From Hyphomicrobiales bacterium (GTDB lineage: Bacteria > Pseudomonadota > Alphaproteobacteria > Rhizobiales > Beijerinckiaceae), in NCBI GenBank assembly GCA_900466745.1, contig UBNE01000044.1, positions 1 through 42,691 of the forward strand: 42,691 nt of DNA, written 5' to 3'. Below the pieces are notes generated by a model that saw only the letters and a program-made list of their open reading frames with translations, searched no databases and was not told the DNA's origin. Each line of letters opens with the position of its first letter. Positions within the stretch are counted from its first letter, which is position 1. The translations under genes and the position numbers were made by a program. Positions 1 to 7,111 of the stretch are shown here, piece after piece.

Positions 1-829
1 CGGCCAGCAGCGCCAGCGCCACCGAAAGCGAGCGTTCGGGGCCGAAGCGGTCGCTCGCCACGCCGCCGAACTGGTTGCCCAGCGCCGCGCCGATGCCCGA
101 GAGCACGAGCGTCGCGGCCAGCCAGGGGCCGGCGATGCCGGCATGGCGGGTCAGGAAGGGAGCGATATAGGTGTAGAGGACGAAGACGCCGGTCATCCAG
201 AGCATGGTGGTGCCGAGCGCCAGCAGCACGTCGCCGCGGCCGGCGACCCGCAAGCGCTCGCGCAGCGTGTTGGTGCCGCGCGGCAGGCCGCCGGGCAGCT
301 TGGCGAGGAGGCCCGCCAGCGACAGCGCGCTCAAGCCGGAGACGATCAGGAAGGCGAGGTGCCAGCCGCCGAGGCCGACCATGGCGGTGCCGATCGGGAT
401 GCCGAGAATCAGCGAGACGGTCATGCCGCCGGTGACGAATGCGAGGGCGCGGCCGCGCCGCTCGGGCGGCGAGATCGCGACCGCGACGGCGTTGGCGGCG
501 GGCATGAACACGCCGGCGGCCAGCGCCATGACGATTCGCGCCAGCACGACGAGGGTGAAGTCCGTGGCGAGGGCGGCGCCGAGATTGGCGAGGCCGAACA
601 CCGCGATCGCGCCGATCAGGACGCGCTTGCGGTCGGCGTCGCCGAGCACGGCCGACAGGATCGGCGAGCCGATCGCATAGGCCAGCGCGAAGATCGAGAC
701 GAGCAGGCCGGCGGCGTCGATCGAGACGCCGAGGCCGGTGGCGAGATGGGGCAGGATGCCGGTGACGATCAGGCTGCCCGTGCCGATGGCGAAGGCGCCG
801 CCGGCGAGCGAGAGGAGGCGGATATCCAT
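1..829 (-). CDS. MFS transporter, DHA1/AraJ-like (3' end cut by window edge)
   Basis: Probable inner-membrane drug or metabolite exporter of the major facilitator superfamily. The frame opens with MDIRLLSLAGGAFAIGTGSL and continues as hydrophobic helices; about 276 residues are visible and the C-terminal helices lie off the left edge. The cytoplasmic loop after helix 2 reads VLGDADRKRVLIGA, the D-R-K/R pattern of MFS motif A, and the next helices carry GRALAFVTGGMT-like text typical of AraJ/sugar-efflux members. The ATG at 829 is the first good start. The gene is divergent from an ArsR-type regulator across a spacer with two palindromic operators, so repression by that neighbour, relieved by an unknown inducer, is the likely control. 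The substrate cannot be read from sequence. Confidence 0.88.
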   Translation of the reverse strand, partial: MDIRLLSLAGGAFAIGTGSLIVTGILPHLATGLGVSIDAAGLLVSIFALAYAIGSPILSAVLGDADRKRVLIGAIAVFGLANLGAALATDFTLVVLARIVMALAAGVFMPAANAVAVAISPPERRGRALAFVTGGMTVSLILGIPIGTAMVGLGGWHLAFLIVSGLSALSLAGLLAKLPGGLPRGTNTLRERLRVAGRGDVLLALGTTMLWMTGVFVLYTYIAPFLTRHAGIAGPWLAATLVLSGIGAALGNQFGGVASDRFGPERSLSVALALLA

Positions 830-866
830 GAGGTCGATCCCTGCGTTGGAAGGAGATCTTCAAAAT

Positions 867-882
867 TTCAACGATTGTTGAA
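867..882. promoter_or_regulatory. Candidate ArsR-family operator, site 1 (MFS-proximal)
   Basis: TTCAACGATTGTTGAA is a 16-bp palindrome with one mismatched pair, flanked by A/T runs in an otherwise GC-rich region. It lies 38 bp upstream of the MFS start, where a repressor would block its promoter. It differs by one base from the site at 918-933. Binding by the adjacent regulator is inferred from position and symmetry. Confidence 0.7.
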
Positions 883-917
883 TTTTAAAATCGCCGCATG
901 GGGGCCGCAAGCATAAT

Positions 918-933
918 TTCAACGATCGTTGAA
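918..933. promoter_or_regulatory. Candidate ArsR-family operator, site 2 (regulator-proximal)
   Basis: TTCAACGATCGTTGAA is a perfect 16-bp palindrome. Its centre is 51 bp from that of site 1, about five helical turns, so dimers on both sites would face the same side of the DNA. It ends 38 bp before the regulator's ATG, consistent with autorepression. It also argues against the TTG at 936 as start, since no room would remain for a ribosome binding site. Confidence 0.72.
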
Positions 934-971
934 ACTTGTCAGGCGCGACGGTTTCGCCTATCCCGGCAGGG

Positions 972-1337
972 ATGAAACCGGTCTTCCACCCCGATATCGA
1001 GGATGTCGCGCCGGCCGACGTCTTCGCGGCGCTGGCCGATCCGATTCGGCTCGGCATCCTCGTGGCGCTGGCCGAGATCGCCGAGGGCGACAAGGCGCGC
1101 TGCAGCCATTTCACCGAGTTCGCCTCGCCTTCGCTCCTGTCCTATCATCTCGCCAAGCTGCGCGAGGCCGGCATCACCCGCATGCGGGTGGAAGGCACCT
1201 CGCGCTATCTCAGCCTCCGCCGCGACGAGATGAACCAGCGCTTTCCGGGGCTGCTCGACAGCGTGATCGACACCGCCCGGCGGGACCCGAACCTGCCGCG
1301 GCTGAGCCGCGCCCTCTCCGAGATGGTCGACGCCTGA
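972..1337 (+). CDS. ArsR-family winged-helix transcriptional regulator
   Basis: A 121-residue DNA-binding repressor. After a short N-terminus comes FAALADPIRLGILVAL, the ArsR-family opening, then the recognition helix region PSLLSYHLAKLREAGI, then the wing MRVEGTSRYLSLRRDEM. The metal-binding CxC motif of classical ArsR/SmtB helix 3 is absent, so the signal is probably not a metal bound at that site. I chose the ATG at 972 because GGCAGGG lies just upstream and because the longer TTG start at 936 would abut an operator. Divergent pairing with an MFS exporter suggests a local repressor of efflux. The ligand is unknown. Confidence 0.88.
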   Translation: MKPVFHPDIEDVAPADVFAALADPIRLGILVALAEIAEGDKARCSHFTEFASPSLLSYHLAKLREAGITRMRVEGTSRYLSLRRDEMNQRFPGLLDSVIDTARRDPNLPRLSRALSEMVDA

Positions 1338-1399
1338 AGCTGGCGCCGGACGCCTCCGCGGCGCCGTGCGGAGGCGGGTTGAGTTCTCGCGGTCTGGAT

Positions 1400-1420
1400 G
1401 TAATGTTATATTGTTGCAAT
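1400..1420 (+). promoter_or_regulatory. Possible Zur-like operator upstream of the AztD-like gene
   Basis: GTAATGTTATATTGTTGCAAT sits 20 bp before the start of the AztD-like gene. The left half, ATGTTATA, matches the half-site I associate with alphaproteobacterial Zur boxes. The right half fits a mirror image poorly (about 4 of 8 positions). It is AT-rich against a GC-rich background and may equally contain a promoter -10 region. Confidence 0.3.
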
Positions 1421-1439
1421 CATCTCGCGGGACCGCTTC

Positions 1440-2771
1440 ATGCCTTCTTCCCTCCGCCGCGCCGGTTTCGGCGTCCTCGCCTGCTTCCTCGCCTCGGCCG
1501 CCGCCGCGCATGATCACGCGCCGCTGCGCGGCCGGCTGGTCTTCGCCGATCACGAGAAGCCGGTGGTCCGCATCCTCGATCTCGACAGCGGGGAGGTGAC
1601 GCACAGCTTCGACGTGCCGAAGGCCAATCCGGGCTTCGCGGGAGTGGCTGGCGGGCGCTATGTCGTGGTCAAGACCGGCGACGAGGCGGGCACGCTGCGC
1701 ATCCTCGATACGGGGCTGATCGCCGAATCGCATGGCGACCATGTCGATCTCGACAAGGCGACGCCGAAGCTCCTCGATTTCGCGACCCGGGGCGACCGGC
1801 CGGCCCATGTCATCTCGGGCCAGGGGCAGCTTGCGCTGTTCTATGACGGCCTGCGCCCCTGGGAGGGCAAGAGCGAGCCCAAGGCGGTGCTGATCGCGAT
1901 CGACAGCCTCGCCAGGGACAAGCCGGACGTGACGGTCTGGCCGAGCCCGGCGCCGCAGCACGGCATCGCCGTGCCGCTCGGCGGGCGGCAATGGCTGATG
2001 TCGGTGCCCAACCCGGCCTATGCCAGGGGCGACGACCGCAGCGCCTCGCCGCGTCCGAACGGCTTCGAGATCCTGGAGCAGCGCGGCGGCCCGCAGAAGG
2101 CGGCCGGCTGGAAGCAGGTCGCCCGCCTCGACGATCCGGCGCGGGCCGACGCCTCCTGCAAGCTCTATCACGGCTATGCGCCGGCGCGCGGCGGGCGCCA
2201 TATCCTCGGCTGCGCCGAGGGCGAGGATGGCGGGCTGTTCGTGCTCTCGCGGGCGGGCAAGGGCGTCGCGGTCGGCTGGAGCGCGCGCAAGCTGGCCTAT
2301 CCCGACGAGCGCCGCGTGAGCGCGCTCAAGTCGCGCGAAGGCGGGCGCCATCTCGTCGGCAATTACGGGCTGAAGGCGCCCTATGACGCGCTGCTGCGGA
2401 TCGATCCCGAGGCCAGGGCGCTGACGGCCGCCGACATCCTGCCGGTGCCTGGCGGGCAGGCCGTCTGCCAGTTCGAGCTCAACGGCAATGCCAGCCGGCT
2501 CGCCAATCTGACGCCGGACGGCAAGCTCAGGATCTACGAGGTGGCGCCGGCCTGGAAGGAGCTCGCCGCCTTCGACGCGGTCGCGCCCTTCGACTGCGCC
2601 TATGGCGCGAAGACCCCGACGCCCGGCCTCGCCGTCCTCGGGAGCAGCGCCTTCGTCAGCGACCCGACGAACGGCCGCATCCGCGAATACCATCTCGACA
2701 CGCTGAAGCAGGGCCTCGACATGCCGGTCGGCGGCATGCCGGCCAATCTGGCCGCAAGCGACGCCGGCTGA
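1440..2771 (+). CDS. AztD-like periplasmic beta-propeller, candidate zinc chaperone
   Basis: A secreted 443-residue protein. Residues 1-23 form a signal peptide ending AAAA, and the mature protein begins HDHA, a short metal-binding-like N-terminus. The remainder has repeated blade-like strands such as RLVFADHEKPVVRILDLDSG near the start and FVSDPTNGRIREYHLDTLKQ near the end, as in WD40-like propellers. Histidines at ESHGDH, PQHGIAVP and LYHGYAP could form an internal metal site. This pattern resembles AztD, the periplasmic zinc chaperone that loads the AztABC importer. No aztABC genes are nearby, so it stands alone here. An uncharacterised propeller with another role is possible; the family assignment is from memory of sequence pattern. 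Confidence 0.62.
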   Translation: MPSSLRRAGFGVLACFLASAAAAHDHAPLRGRLVFADHEKPVVRILDLDSGEVTHSFDVPKANPGFAGVAGGRYVVVKTGDEAGTLRILDTGLIAESHGDHVDLDKATPKLLDFATRGDRPAHVISGQGQLALFYDGLRPWEGKSEPKAVLIAIDSLARDKPDVTVWPSPAPQHGIAVPLGGRQWLMSVPNPAYARGDDRSASPRPNGFEILEQRGGPQKAAGWKQVARLDDPARADASCKLYHGYAPARGGRHILGCAEGEDGGLFVLSRAGKGVAVGWSARKLAYPDERRVSALKSREGGRHLVGNYGLKAPYDALLRIDPEARALTAADILPVPGGQAVCQFELNGNASRLANLTPDGKLRIYEVAPAWKELAAFDAVAPFDCAYGAKTPTPGLAVLGSSAFVSDPTNGRIREYHLDTLKQGLDMPVGGMPANLAASDAG

Positions 2772-2781
2772 CGAGGCGCTG

Positions 2782-2806
2782 CGGGCGGCGCGGCTTTCGC
2801 CGCCCG
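2782..2806 (+). terminator. Hairpin downstream of the AztD-like gene
   Basis: CGGGCGGC and GCCGCCCG are perfect 8-bp arms around a 9-nt loop, 10 bp after the stop codon. No T-run follows, so intrinsic termination would be weak; it may stabilise the 3' end or mark a Rho-dependent end. Confidence 0.4.
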
Positions 2807-2862
2807 TCCGGGCGGGCGCGTCTTCCCCGACGCCCCCGCGCATCGTCCAGCTCCTTGATTCT

Positions 2863-2912
2863 GCATCGGCTTTTCCCGAAAACCGCGTTCCACTTTTCGG
2901 TCCGATGCTCTA
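2863..2912 (+). repeat. Dispersed ~50-bp intergenic repeat, copy A
   Basis: This 50-bp element begins GCATCGGC and ends CGATGCTCTA, so its ends are inverted (GCATCG/CGATGC), around a core containing GAAAACCG and CCACTTTTC. It matches the copy at 16891-16940 at 41 of 50 positions. It ends 10 bp before the GtrA start codon, so it probably lies in that gene's leader. Elements of this look are widespread in Hyphomicrobiales intergenic regions. Confidence 0.75.
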
Positions 2913-2922
2913 GGAAGCGCGG

Positions 2923-3327
2923 ATGCCGCTGCGCCGCTATCCGCGTCAATTCCGCCAGCTCGTGAGCTATGCCTTCGCGGGAGGGCTCACGGCGCTGGCG
3001 CATTACGGCCTGCTGATCGGGCTGGTCGAAGGGGGCAAGCTCGACCCCGTGCCGGCGACGCTCGCCGGCTTCGTGGTCGGGGCGCTGGTCTCCTACGGAC
3101 TCAACCGCCGGATGACCTTCGATGCGACGCGCAGCCATGCCCAGGCGGGCTGGCGCTTCGCGCTGATCGCGGCCGGCGGCTTCGTGCTCACCGGCCTGCT
3201 GATGCATCTGTTCGTCGGCCGGCTCGGGCTGCCCTATCTGCCGATGCAGCTCGTCACCACCGGGGTCGTGATGGTGTTCTCCTTCCTCGGCCACAAATTC
3301 TTCAGCTTCGCCGACCGCGCCGCCTGA
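2923..3327 (+). CDS. GtrA-family membrane protein
   Basis: A 134-residue protein with four predicted membrane helices: LVSYAFAGGLTALAHYGLLI, LAGFVVGALVSYGLNR, RFALIAAGGFVLTGLLMHL and LVTTGVVMVFSFLGHKFFSF. The SYGLNRRMTF segment after helix 2 and the closing KFFSF are hallmarks of GtrA/DPMS-like proteins, which are thought to move or present polyprenyl-linked sugars in the inner membrane. AGGAAG about 6 bp upstream supports the ATG. No glycosyltransferase neighbour is present, so its glycan is unknown. It converges with the secreted-protein gene across a strong hairpin. Confidence 0.88.
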   Translation: MPLRRYPRQFRQLVSYAFAGGLTALAHYGLLIGLVEGGKLDPVPATLAGFVVGALVSYGLNRRMTFDATRSHAQAGWRFALIAAGGFVLTGLLMHLFVGRLGLPYLPMQLVTTGVVMVFSFLGHKFFSFADRAA

Positions 3328-3348
3328 CGGCGTTCCGCCAGGCGGCGC
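3317..3348. terminator. Bidirectional hairpin between convergent genes
   Basis: Arms GCGCCGCCTG and CAGGCGGCGC, then an A-C mismatch, then CGG/CCG around a CGTT tetraloop, give 13 paired positions of 14. It contains the GtrA stop codon and sits 6 bp from the stop of the opposing gene. No T-run follows on either strand. Confidence 0.6.
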
Positions 3349-3353
3349 CGGGC

Positions 3354-3824
3354 TCACGGCTGCGGCGCGACGGTGAGGGTGAGCTGGCGCCGGCCGACGC
3401 GGCCCTCCTTGTCGGCGGCCTCGATCTCGAGGACATGCTCGCCCGTCGGCACGATCACGGACGGGGCGTCGATCCCGGCCGGGGTGATGTAGGGCTTGAT
3501 CCGCTCGGTGATGTCGACCGGCGGCTGGCTGCGGTAGAAAACCCGCACCGTCGCGGGGTCGACCGGCACGCCATTGCTCGCCATGAAGCGCACGGACAGG
3601 CGGAACGGCTTGCCGTCGACCCCCTTGCCGGGCGTGGGCAGGGTGTCGATGGCGGGGCCGCGGGTCAGGTTGCGGGTGCTCGCGGTCTGGATCGCGCCGG
3701 AGGGCAGCCCGGCCTCCTCGCGGGTGATGAGCTGCAGCGGCTCGGCGGCGCGGGCCGGGCCGGACAGGGCGGCGAAGGCGAGGGCTGCGGGCAGGATGCC
3801 GCGGATCAGCACGGATTTGATCAT
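3354..3824 (-). CDS. Secreted hypothetical protein
   Basis: A 156-residue protein that I do not recognise. Residues 1-26 (MIKSVLIRGILPAALAFAAL then SGPARA) form a signal peptide with a likely cut before AEPLQL. The mature part is compact: RLSVRFMASNGVPVDPATVR and HVLEIEAADKEGRVGRRQLT alternate like a small beta-sandwich or carboxypeptidase-regulatory-like domain. The ATG was chosen because it opens the signal peptide and lies 5 bp after the stop of the upstream zinc-ribbon gene, indicating one operon. Shared expression with a membrane partner suggests a periplasmic accessory role, which is inference. Confidence 0.72.
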   Translation of the reverse strand: MIKSVLIRGILPAALAFAALSGPARAAEPLQLITREEAGLPSGAIQTASTRNLTRGPAIDTLPTPGKGVDGKPFRLSVRFMASNGVPVDPATVRVFYRSQPPVDITERIKPYITPAGIDAPSVIVPTGEHVLEIEAADKEGRVGRRQLTLTVAPQP

Positions 3825-3829
3825 TCTTC

Positions 3830-4630
3830 CTATTTCACTCCCAGAATTCCGGCGATCAGGCCGGCAATGGCAGAGATGGCGGTGCTGGCCATCAGGATGG
3901 CGGTCTCGATGGTCTTCAACGTATCCAGCGGGATCTTCCCGTGGACGGCCTGCAGCCCCTTCCGCAGCTCCGGCAGCGAGACGAGGCCGCGCGCGCTGAG
4001 CGCCGCCTGCGTCACGCGCAGCAGCATCCCCGAGAAGACGGAGGCGCCGATGCTCAGCGCGTAGAAGAAGGTCTCGCGCCAGGCCGCCGGCCCCTGCGGA
4101 AGGAGCGGTATGTTGTCGTGCCAGCCCAGCCATGCGTTCATGGTCGCGACGGAAATAATCGCGAAGGCGAGCGCGACCGCCCCGTCGAAGGCGAGCAGGC
4201 GGGGGCGGATTCCGAAATAGACCAGGCCCGTCGCGAACGGGATCGCGATCGAGGCGAGCCGCAGCGTCCAGAGCGGCAGGTCGAGCCAGAGCACGACCGA
4301 GCCATAGGCACCGAGCAGCAGCAGGAAGCCGAAGGGCAGGATCCAGAAGCGCCGGCGCGCCGCCGGCTGGCCCGGCGCCTCAGCGGGCGCGACCGCTTCC
4401 CAGGGCGTCGCGACGAATGCGGCCGCAGCGGCGCGCGGGCGCGGCGCCGCGGCGAGCGCCGCCCAGCCCTCCTCCGCCTTCCTCTCGGCGGCGGTCAGGC
4501 GGTCCTCCAGCGCGGCGAGGCGGCTGAGCAGCGGCAGCACGGGCGTCAGGTCGCGCCCGCAGCAGCGGCAGGACAGCACGCCCCGATTGAGCTTCGTGTC
4601 GCAATACGGACAGGTGAGTTGATCTTGCAC
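3830..4630 (-). CDS. Zinc-ribbon membrane protein of unknown function
   Basis: A 266-residue protein. The N-terminus MQDQLTCPYCDTKLNRGVLS followed by CRCCGRD is a zinc ribbon (C-x2-C then C-x2-C). A helical, Ala-rich linker containing LAALEDRLTAAERKAEEG follows, then about five hydrophobic helices: FWILPFGFLLLLGAYGSVVL, SIAIPFATGLVYFG, GAVALAFAIISVATM, FYALSIGASVFSGMLL and AILMASTAISAIAGLIAGIL. It should be an inner-membrane protein with a cytoplasmic metal-binding head. It is 5 bp upstream of, and in operon with, a secreted protein. I cannot name a family. Confidence 0.78.
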   Translation of the reverse strand: MQDQLTCPYCDTKLNRGVLSCRCCGRDLTPVLPLLSRLAALEDRLTAAERKAEEGWAALAAAPRPRAAAAAFVATPWEAVAPAEAPGQPAARRRFWILPFGFLLLLGAYGSVVLWLDLPLWTLRLASIAIPFATGLVYFGIRPRLLAFDGAVALAFAIISVATMNAWLGWHDNIPLLPQGPAAWRETFFYALSIGASVFSGMLLRVTQAALSARGLVSLPELRKGLQAVHGKIPLDTLKTIETAILMASTAISAIAGLIAGILGVK

Positions 4631-4757
4631 GGCCGTTCCGGACCTCGCGGCAAGTCGCGCTCAAAGCCATATCCGCGGCTTCGAATCAAGTCATTCTAGC
4701 GTATCCGGGCGGATAAAATGAAGAAATCGACCGATGTGGGCGAGATAACCTAGATGT

Positions 4758-5450
4758 TCATACAGGTTTTGACGCCTTGAACGTCATGCGATGAGGGTTG
4801 TGCCCGAAGTTGAGCGGGCGCCGGACATCGCTGAAGCCGGCCTCGCGGATGAGATCGGCGATCGCTTCCGGCGTATAGGTCGAGAGGCCGTATTGCGCCC
4901 GCAGCTTGCGGTAGTCGGAGAAGGCGGTGCGGGCGAGGCCGGCCAGCGCCGCGAGGAGGAAGCCGCCGCGCCAGCCGAAGGCGAGAAGCTGCGCCGCGTC
5001 GGTCAGCGGGCTGACATCGGGCGGGATCACATCGGCGAGGACCAGGGCGCCGCCGGGCCTGAGCTTGGCCCGCCAGGTCGCCAGCAGCTCCTTCAGCTCG
5101 TCGCGGGAAAGATACTGGATCAGCGAATTGGCGACGACGAGGTCGAGCGTCGCCTCCGGCAGCGCCGCGACCTCCTCCGGCGAGACCACCGCGACCGAAT
5201 CCAGCCTGTCGAACTGTCCGCGCAGCTTCTCCCGGACATTCGGCGCGGCCTCGCAGAGATAGAGCCTGCCGCAGGCGGCGGCGACGCGGGCAGCGTCGAG
5301 CGCCTCGCCGCAGCCATGGTCGAGGACGGTCGCCTCGGGGGAGGGGATATGAGCGATCAGATCGCTCGCGATCTGCCGGTAATGCAAGGTCTTGTGGCGC
5401 GGCGAGACATAGATCGCGTGCTCACCGTTCCAGAAATCGCGCCAGGACAT
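4758..5450 (-). CDS. Class I SAM-dependent methyltransferase
   Basis: A 230-residue soluble methyltransferase with a Rossmann fold. Motif I reads VLDHGCGEALDAARVAAACG near residue 42, then YLCEAAPNVREKL (strand 2), LDLVVANSLIQYLSRDEL (strand 4) and LRPGGALVLADVIPP (strand 5). The start MSWRDFWNGEHAIYVSPRHK resembles small-molecule methyltransferases annotated beside lipid or polyketide genes. It is divergent from the cyclopropane fatty acid synthase gene, so a lipid-related substrate is possible but unproven. A longer reading frame exists upstream, but the ATG at 5450 gives the usual domain length. Confidence 0.85.
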   Translation of the reverse strand: MSWRDFWNGEHAIYVSPRHKTLHYRQIASDLIAHIPSPEATVLDHGCGEALDAARVAAACGRLYLCEAAPNVREKLRGQFDRLDSVAVVSPEEVAALPEATLDLVVANSLIQYLSRDELKELLATWRAKLRPGGALVLADVIPPDVSPLTDAAQLLAFGWRGGFLLAALAGLARTAFSDYRKLRAQYGLSTYTPEAIADLIREAGFSDVRRPLNFGHNPHRMTFKASKPV

Positions 5451-5643
5451 GGGGGATCGATTCTCCGGGAAGCGAGGCTCTTGGGGCGTGCGGCCGGCGA
5501 AGCCGGGCCGGTTCGTCGCGGATATCCTGTATCCGCTCCGGTTTCGCGCGCAAGCGGGTGAGGCGCCGAGGCCCGGGGTTTCGGGACGGCCGCGTTTCCG
5601 CTTAACTCGCGCGCGTCGCCCCGATCTCCGGGGCGGGACGGAG

Positions 5644-6903
5644 ATGCCGATGCTTCTGCTGCCACGACTTCTCAAGGGCTTCGTCCGGCAGGGACGCCTG
5701 ACCGTCGTGACGCCGGACGGGAAGCGCCATGTCTTCGGGCCGGGCCCGGCCGAGATGCCGTTCGCGGGCGTCGTCAAGACCGCGCCCTCGGTCACGGTGC
5801 GCTTCCGGGACGACCGCATCGAGCGCGAGCTCTTCCTCAACCCCGAGCTCGCCTTGGCCGAAGGCTATATGGACCAGCGGATCGAGTTCGAGGAGGGCAC
5901 GATCCACGACCTGCTGACCCTGTTCTGGCTGCAGCGCAAGGAGCTGCGCAAGCATCCGCTGCAGAAGGCGATCCGGCAGCTCCGCTTCCGGATCCGGCGC
6001 TGGCGCATGCACAATCCGCTCGGCGTCGCCGGGAAGAAGGTCAAGCACCATTACGACATCCCGACCGCGTTCTACCGGCTCTGGCTCGACGAGACGATGA
6101 CCTATTCCTGCGGCTACTGGCATGCGCCGGATGTCGGGCTGGAGGCCGCGCAGCAGGCGAAGCTCCGGCATCTCGCCGCCAAGCTGAGGATCGAGCCCGG
6201 CATGCGCGTGCTGGACATCGGCTCGGGCTGGGGGGAATTGGCGATCTATTTGGCCAGGGCCTGCGGCGCCAGGGTGACGGGGCTCAACGTCTCGCCGGAG
6301 CAGATGGCCGCCGCGCGGAAGCGGGCGGAGGCCGCCGGCGTCGGCGATGCCGTGACCTTCGTCAACAAGGACTATCGCGAGCTCGGCGGGAGCTTCGACC
6401 GCATCGTCTCGGTCGGCATGATGGAGCATGTCGGCGTCGCGCATTACGGCGAGTATTTCGGAAAGATCCGCGAATTGCTGACGCCGGACGGGATCGCGCT
6501 GGTGCACTGCATCGGAAGGGCCGGGCCGCCCGGCTTCACCGGCCCGTTCTTCGACAAGTACATCTTCCCGGGCGGCTATGCGCCGGCGCTCTCCGAGGTC
6601 TTCGCGGCGCAGGAGCAGACCGGGCTCTGGGCCTCCGACTGCGAATTCTGGCGGCGGCACTACCACTGGACGCTGGAAGCCTGGCGCGGGCGCTTCATGG
6701 CGAAGCGGGACGAGGTCGTCGCCATGATGGGCGAGCGCTTCGCGCGGATGTGGGAGTTCTATCTCTGCGCCTGCTCGATCTCCTTCGACATCGGCGGCGA
6801 CATGGTGTTCCAGCTCCTGCTCGGCCAGCACAAGAGCGCCGTCCCGGTCATCCGCGACTACGTCACGCAGGACGAGAAGGCGCTGGCGGCGAAGGGCTTC
6901 TAG
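5644..6903 (+). CDS. cfa: Cyclopropane-fatty-acyl-phospholipid synthase
   Basis: Transfers a methylene group from S-adenosylmethionine to the cis double bond of membrane phospholipid acyl chains. The 419-residue length is in the family range. The N-terminal lipid-binding part contains LALAEGYMDQRIEFEEGTIH, followed by VKHHYDIPTAFYRLWLDETM and TYSCGYW, which are strongly conserved. The SAM motif VLDIGSGWGELAIYLA is near residue 190, then SPEQMAAARKRAE, then SVGMMEHVGVAHY. The C-terminal part includes FCEFWRRHYHWTLEAW-like text (DCEFWRRHYHWTL). The ATG at 5644 follows GGGACGGAG; the frame stays open upstream but that stretch has no family similarity. It is followed by a large compound palindrome. 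Confidence 0.93.
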   Translation: MPMLLLPRLLKGFVRQGRLTVVTPDGKRHVFGPGPAEMPFAGVVKTAPSVTVRFRDDRIERELFLNPELALAEGYMDQRIEFEEGTIHDLLTLFWLQRKELRKHPLQKAIRQLRFRIRRWRMHNPLGVAGKKVKHHYDIPTAFYRLWLDETMTYSCGYWHAPDVGLEAAQQAKLRHLAAKLRIEPGMRVLDIGSGWGELAIYLARACGARVTGLNVSPEQMAAARKRAEAAGVGDAVTFVNKDYRELGGSFDRIVSVGMMEHVGVAHYGEYFGKIRELLTPDGIALVHCIGRAGPPGFTGPFFDKYIFPGGYAPALSEVFAAQEQTGLWASDCEFWRRHYHWTLEAWRGRFMAKRDEVVAMMGERFARMWEFYLCACSISFDIGGDMVFQLLLGQHKSAVPVIRDYVTQDEKALAAKGF

Positions 6904-6909
6904 AACGCC

Positions 6910-7010
6910 GGACTGACTATCGTACGCGCTTCGCCCGGGCTGTCGGTATCGACGCATGGTTCCGTACGGAACCGGAATGGCGGTTCCGTGCCGCGTACGA
7001 TATTCAGTCC
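6910..7010. repeat. Compound palindrome between convergent genes
   Basis: Outer 19-bp arms at 6910-6928 and 6992-7010 are inverted copies matching at 18 of 19 positions. Nested inside, ACGGAACCG (6966-6974) and CGGTTCCGT (6981-6989) form a 9-bp hairpin around GAATGG. The perfect 16-bp palindrome GGTTCCGTACGGAACC (6958-6973) can form instead, so alternative foldings are possible. The tail CGATGCTCTA at 7010-7019 is also the tail of the repeats at 2863 and 16891. It begins 7 bp after the cfa stop and may end transcription from both sides. Confidence 0.8.
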
Positions 7011-7111
7011 GATGCTCTAACGCAGCATTCCGTCATTGCGAGCCCCCGCGTCCTGCCTTCGGCAAGCCCGAGGGCGTGGCCCGGGCATCTCCCGGGAGGG
7101 GCTGGCGGCGT

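Noticed and set aside
143..916. Open frames of 257 and 158 codons on the plus strand over the first kilobase
   Set aside because: They are antisense to a clear MFS transporter and have the Arg/Asp/Gly-rich composition of non-coding frames in GC-rich DNA.
939..2843. A 634-codon minus-strand frame
   Set aside because: It is the complement of the ArsR-type and AztD-like genes, with no signal peptide or domain pattern.
5451..5643. SAM riboswitch between the methyltransferase and cfa
   Set aside because: No conserved SAM riboswitch core or P1 stem was recognisable in this divergent spacer.
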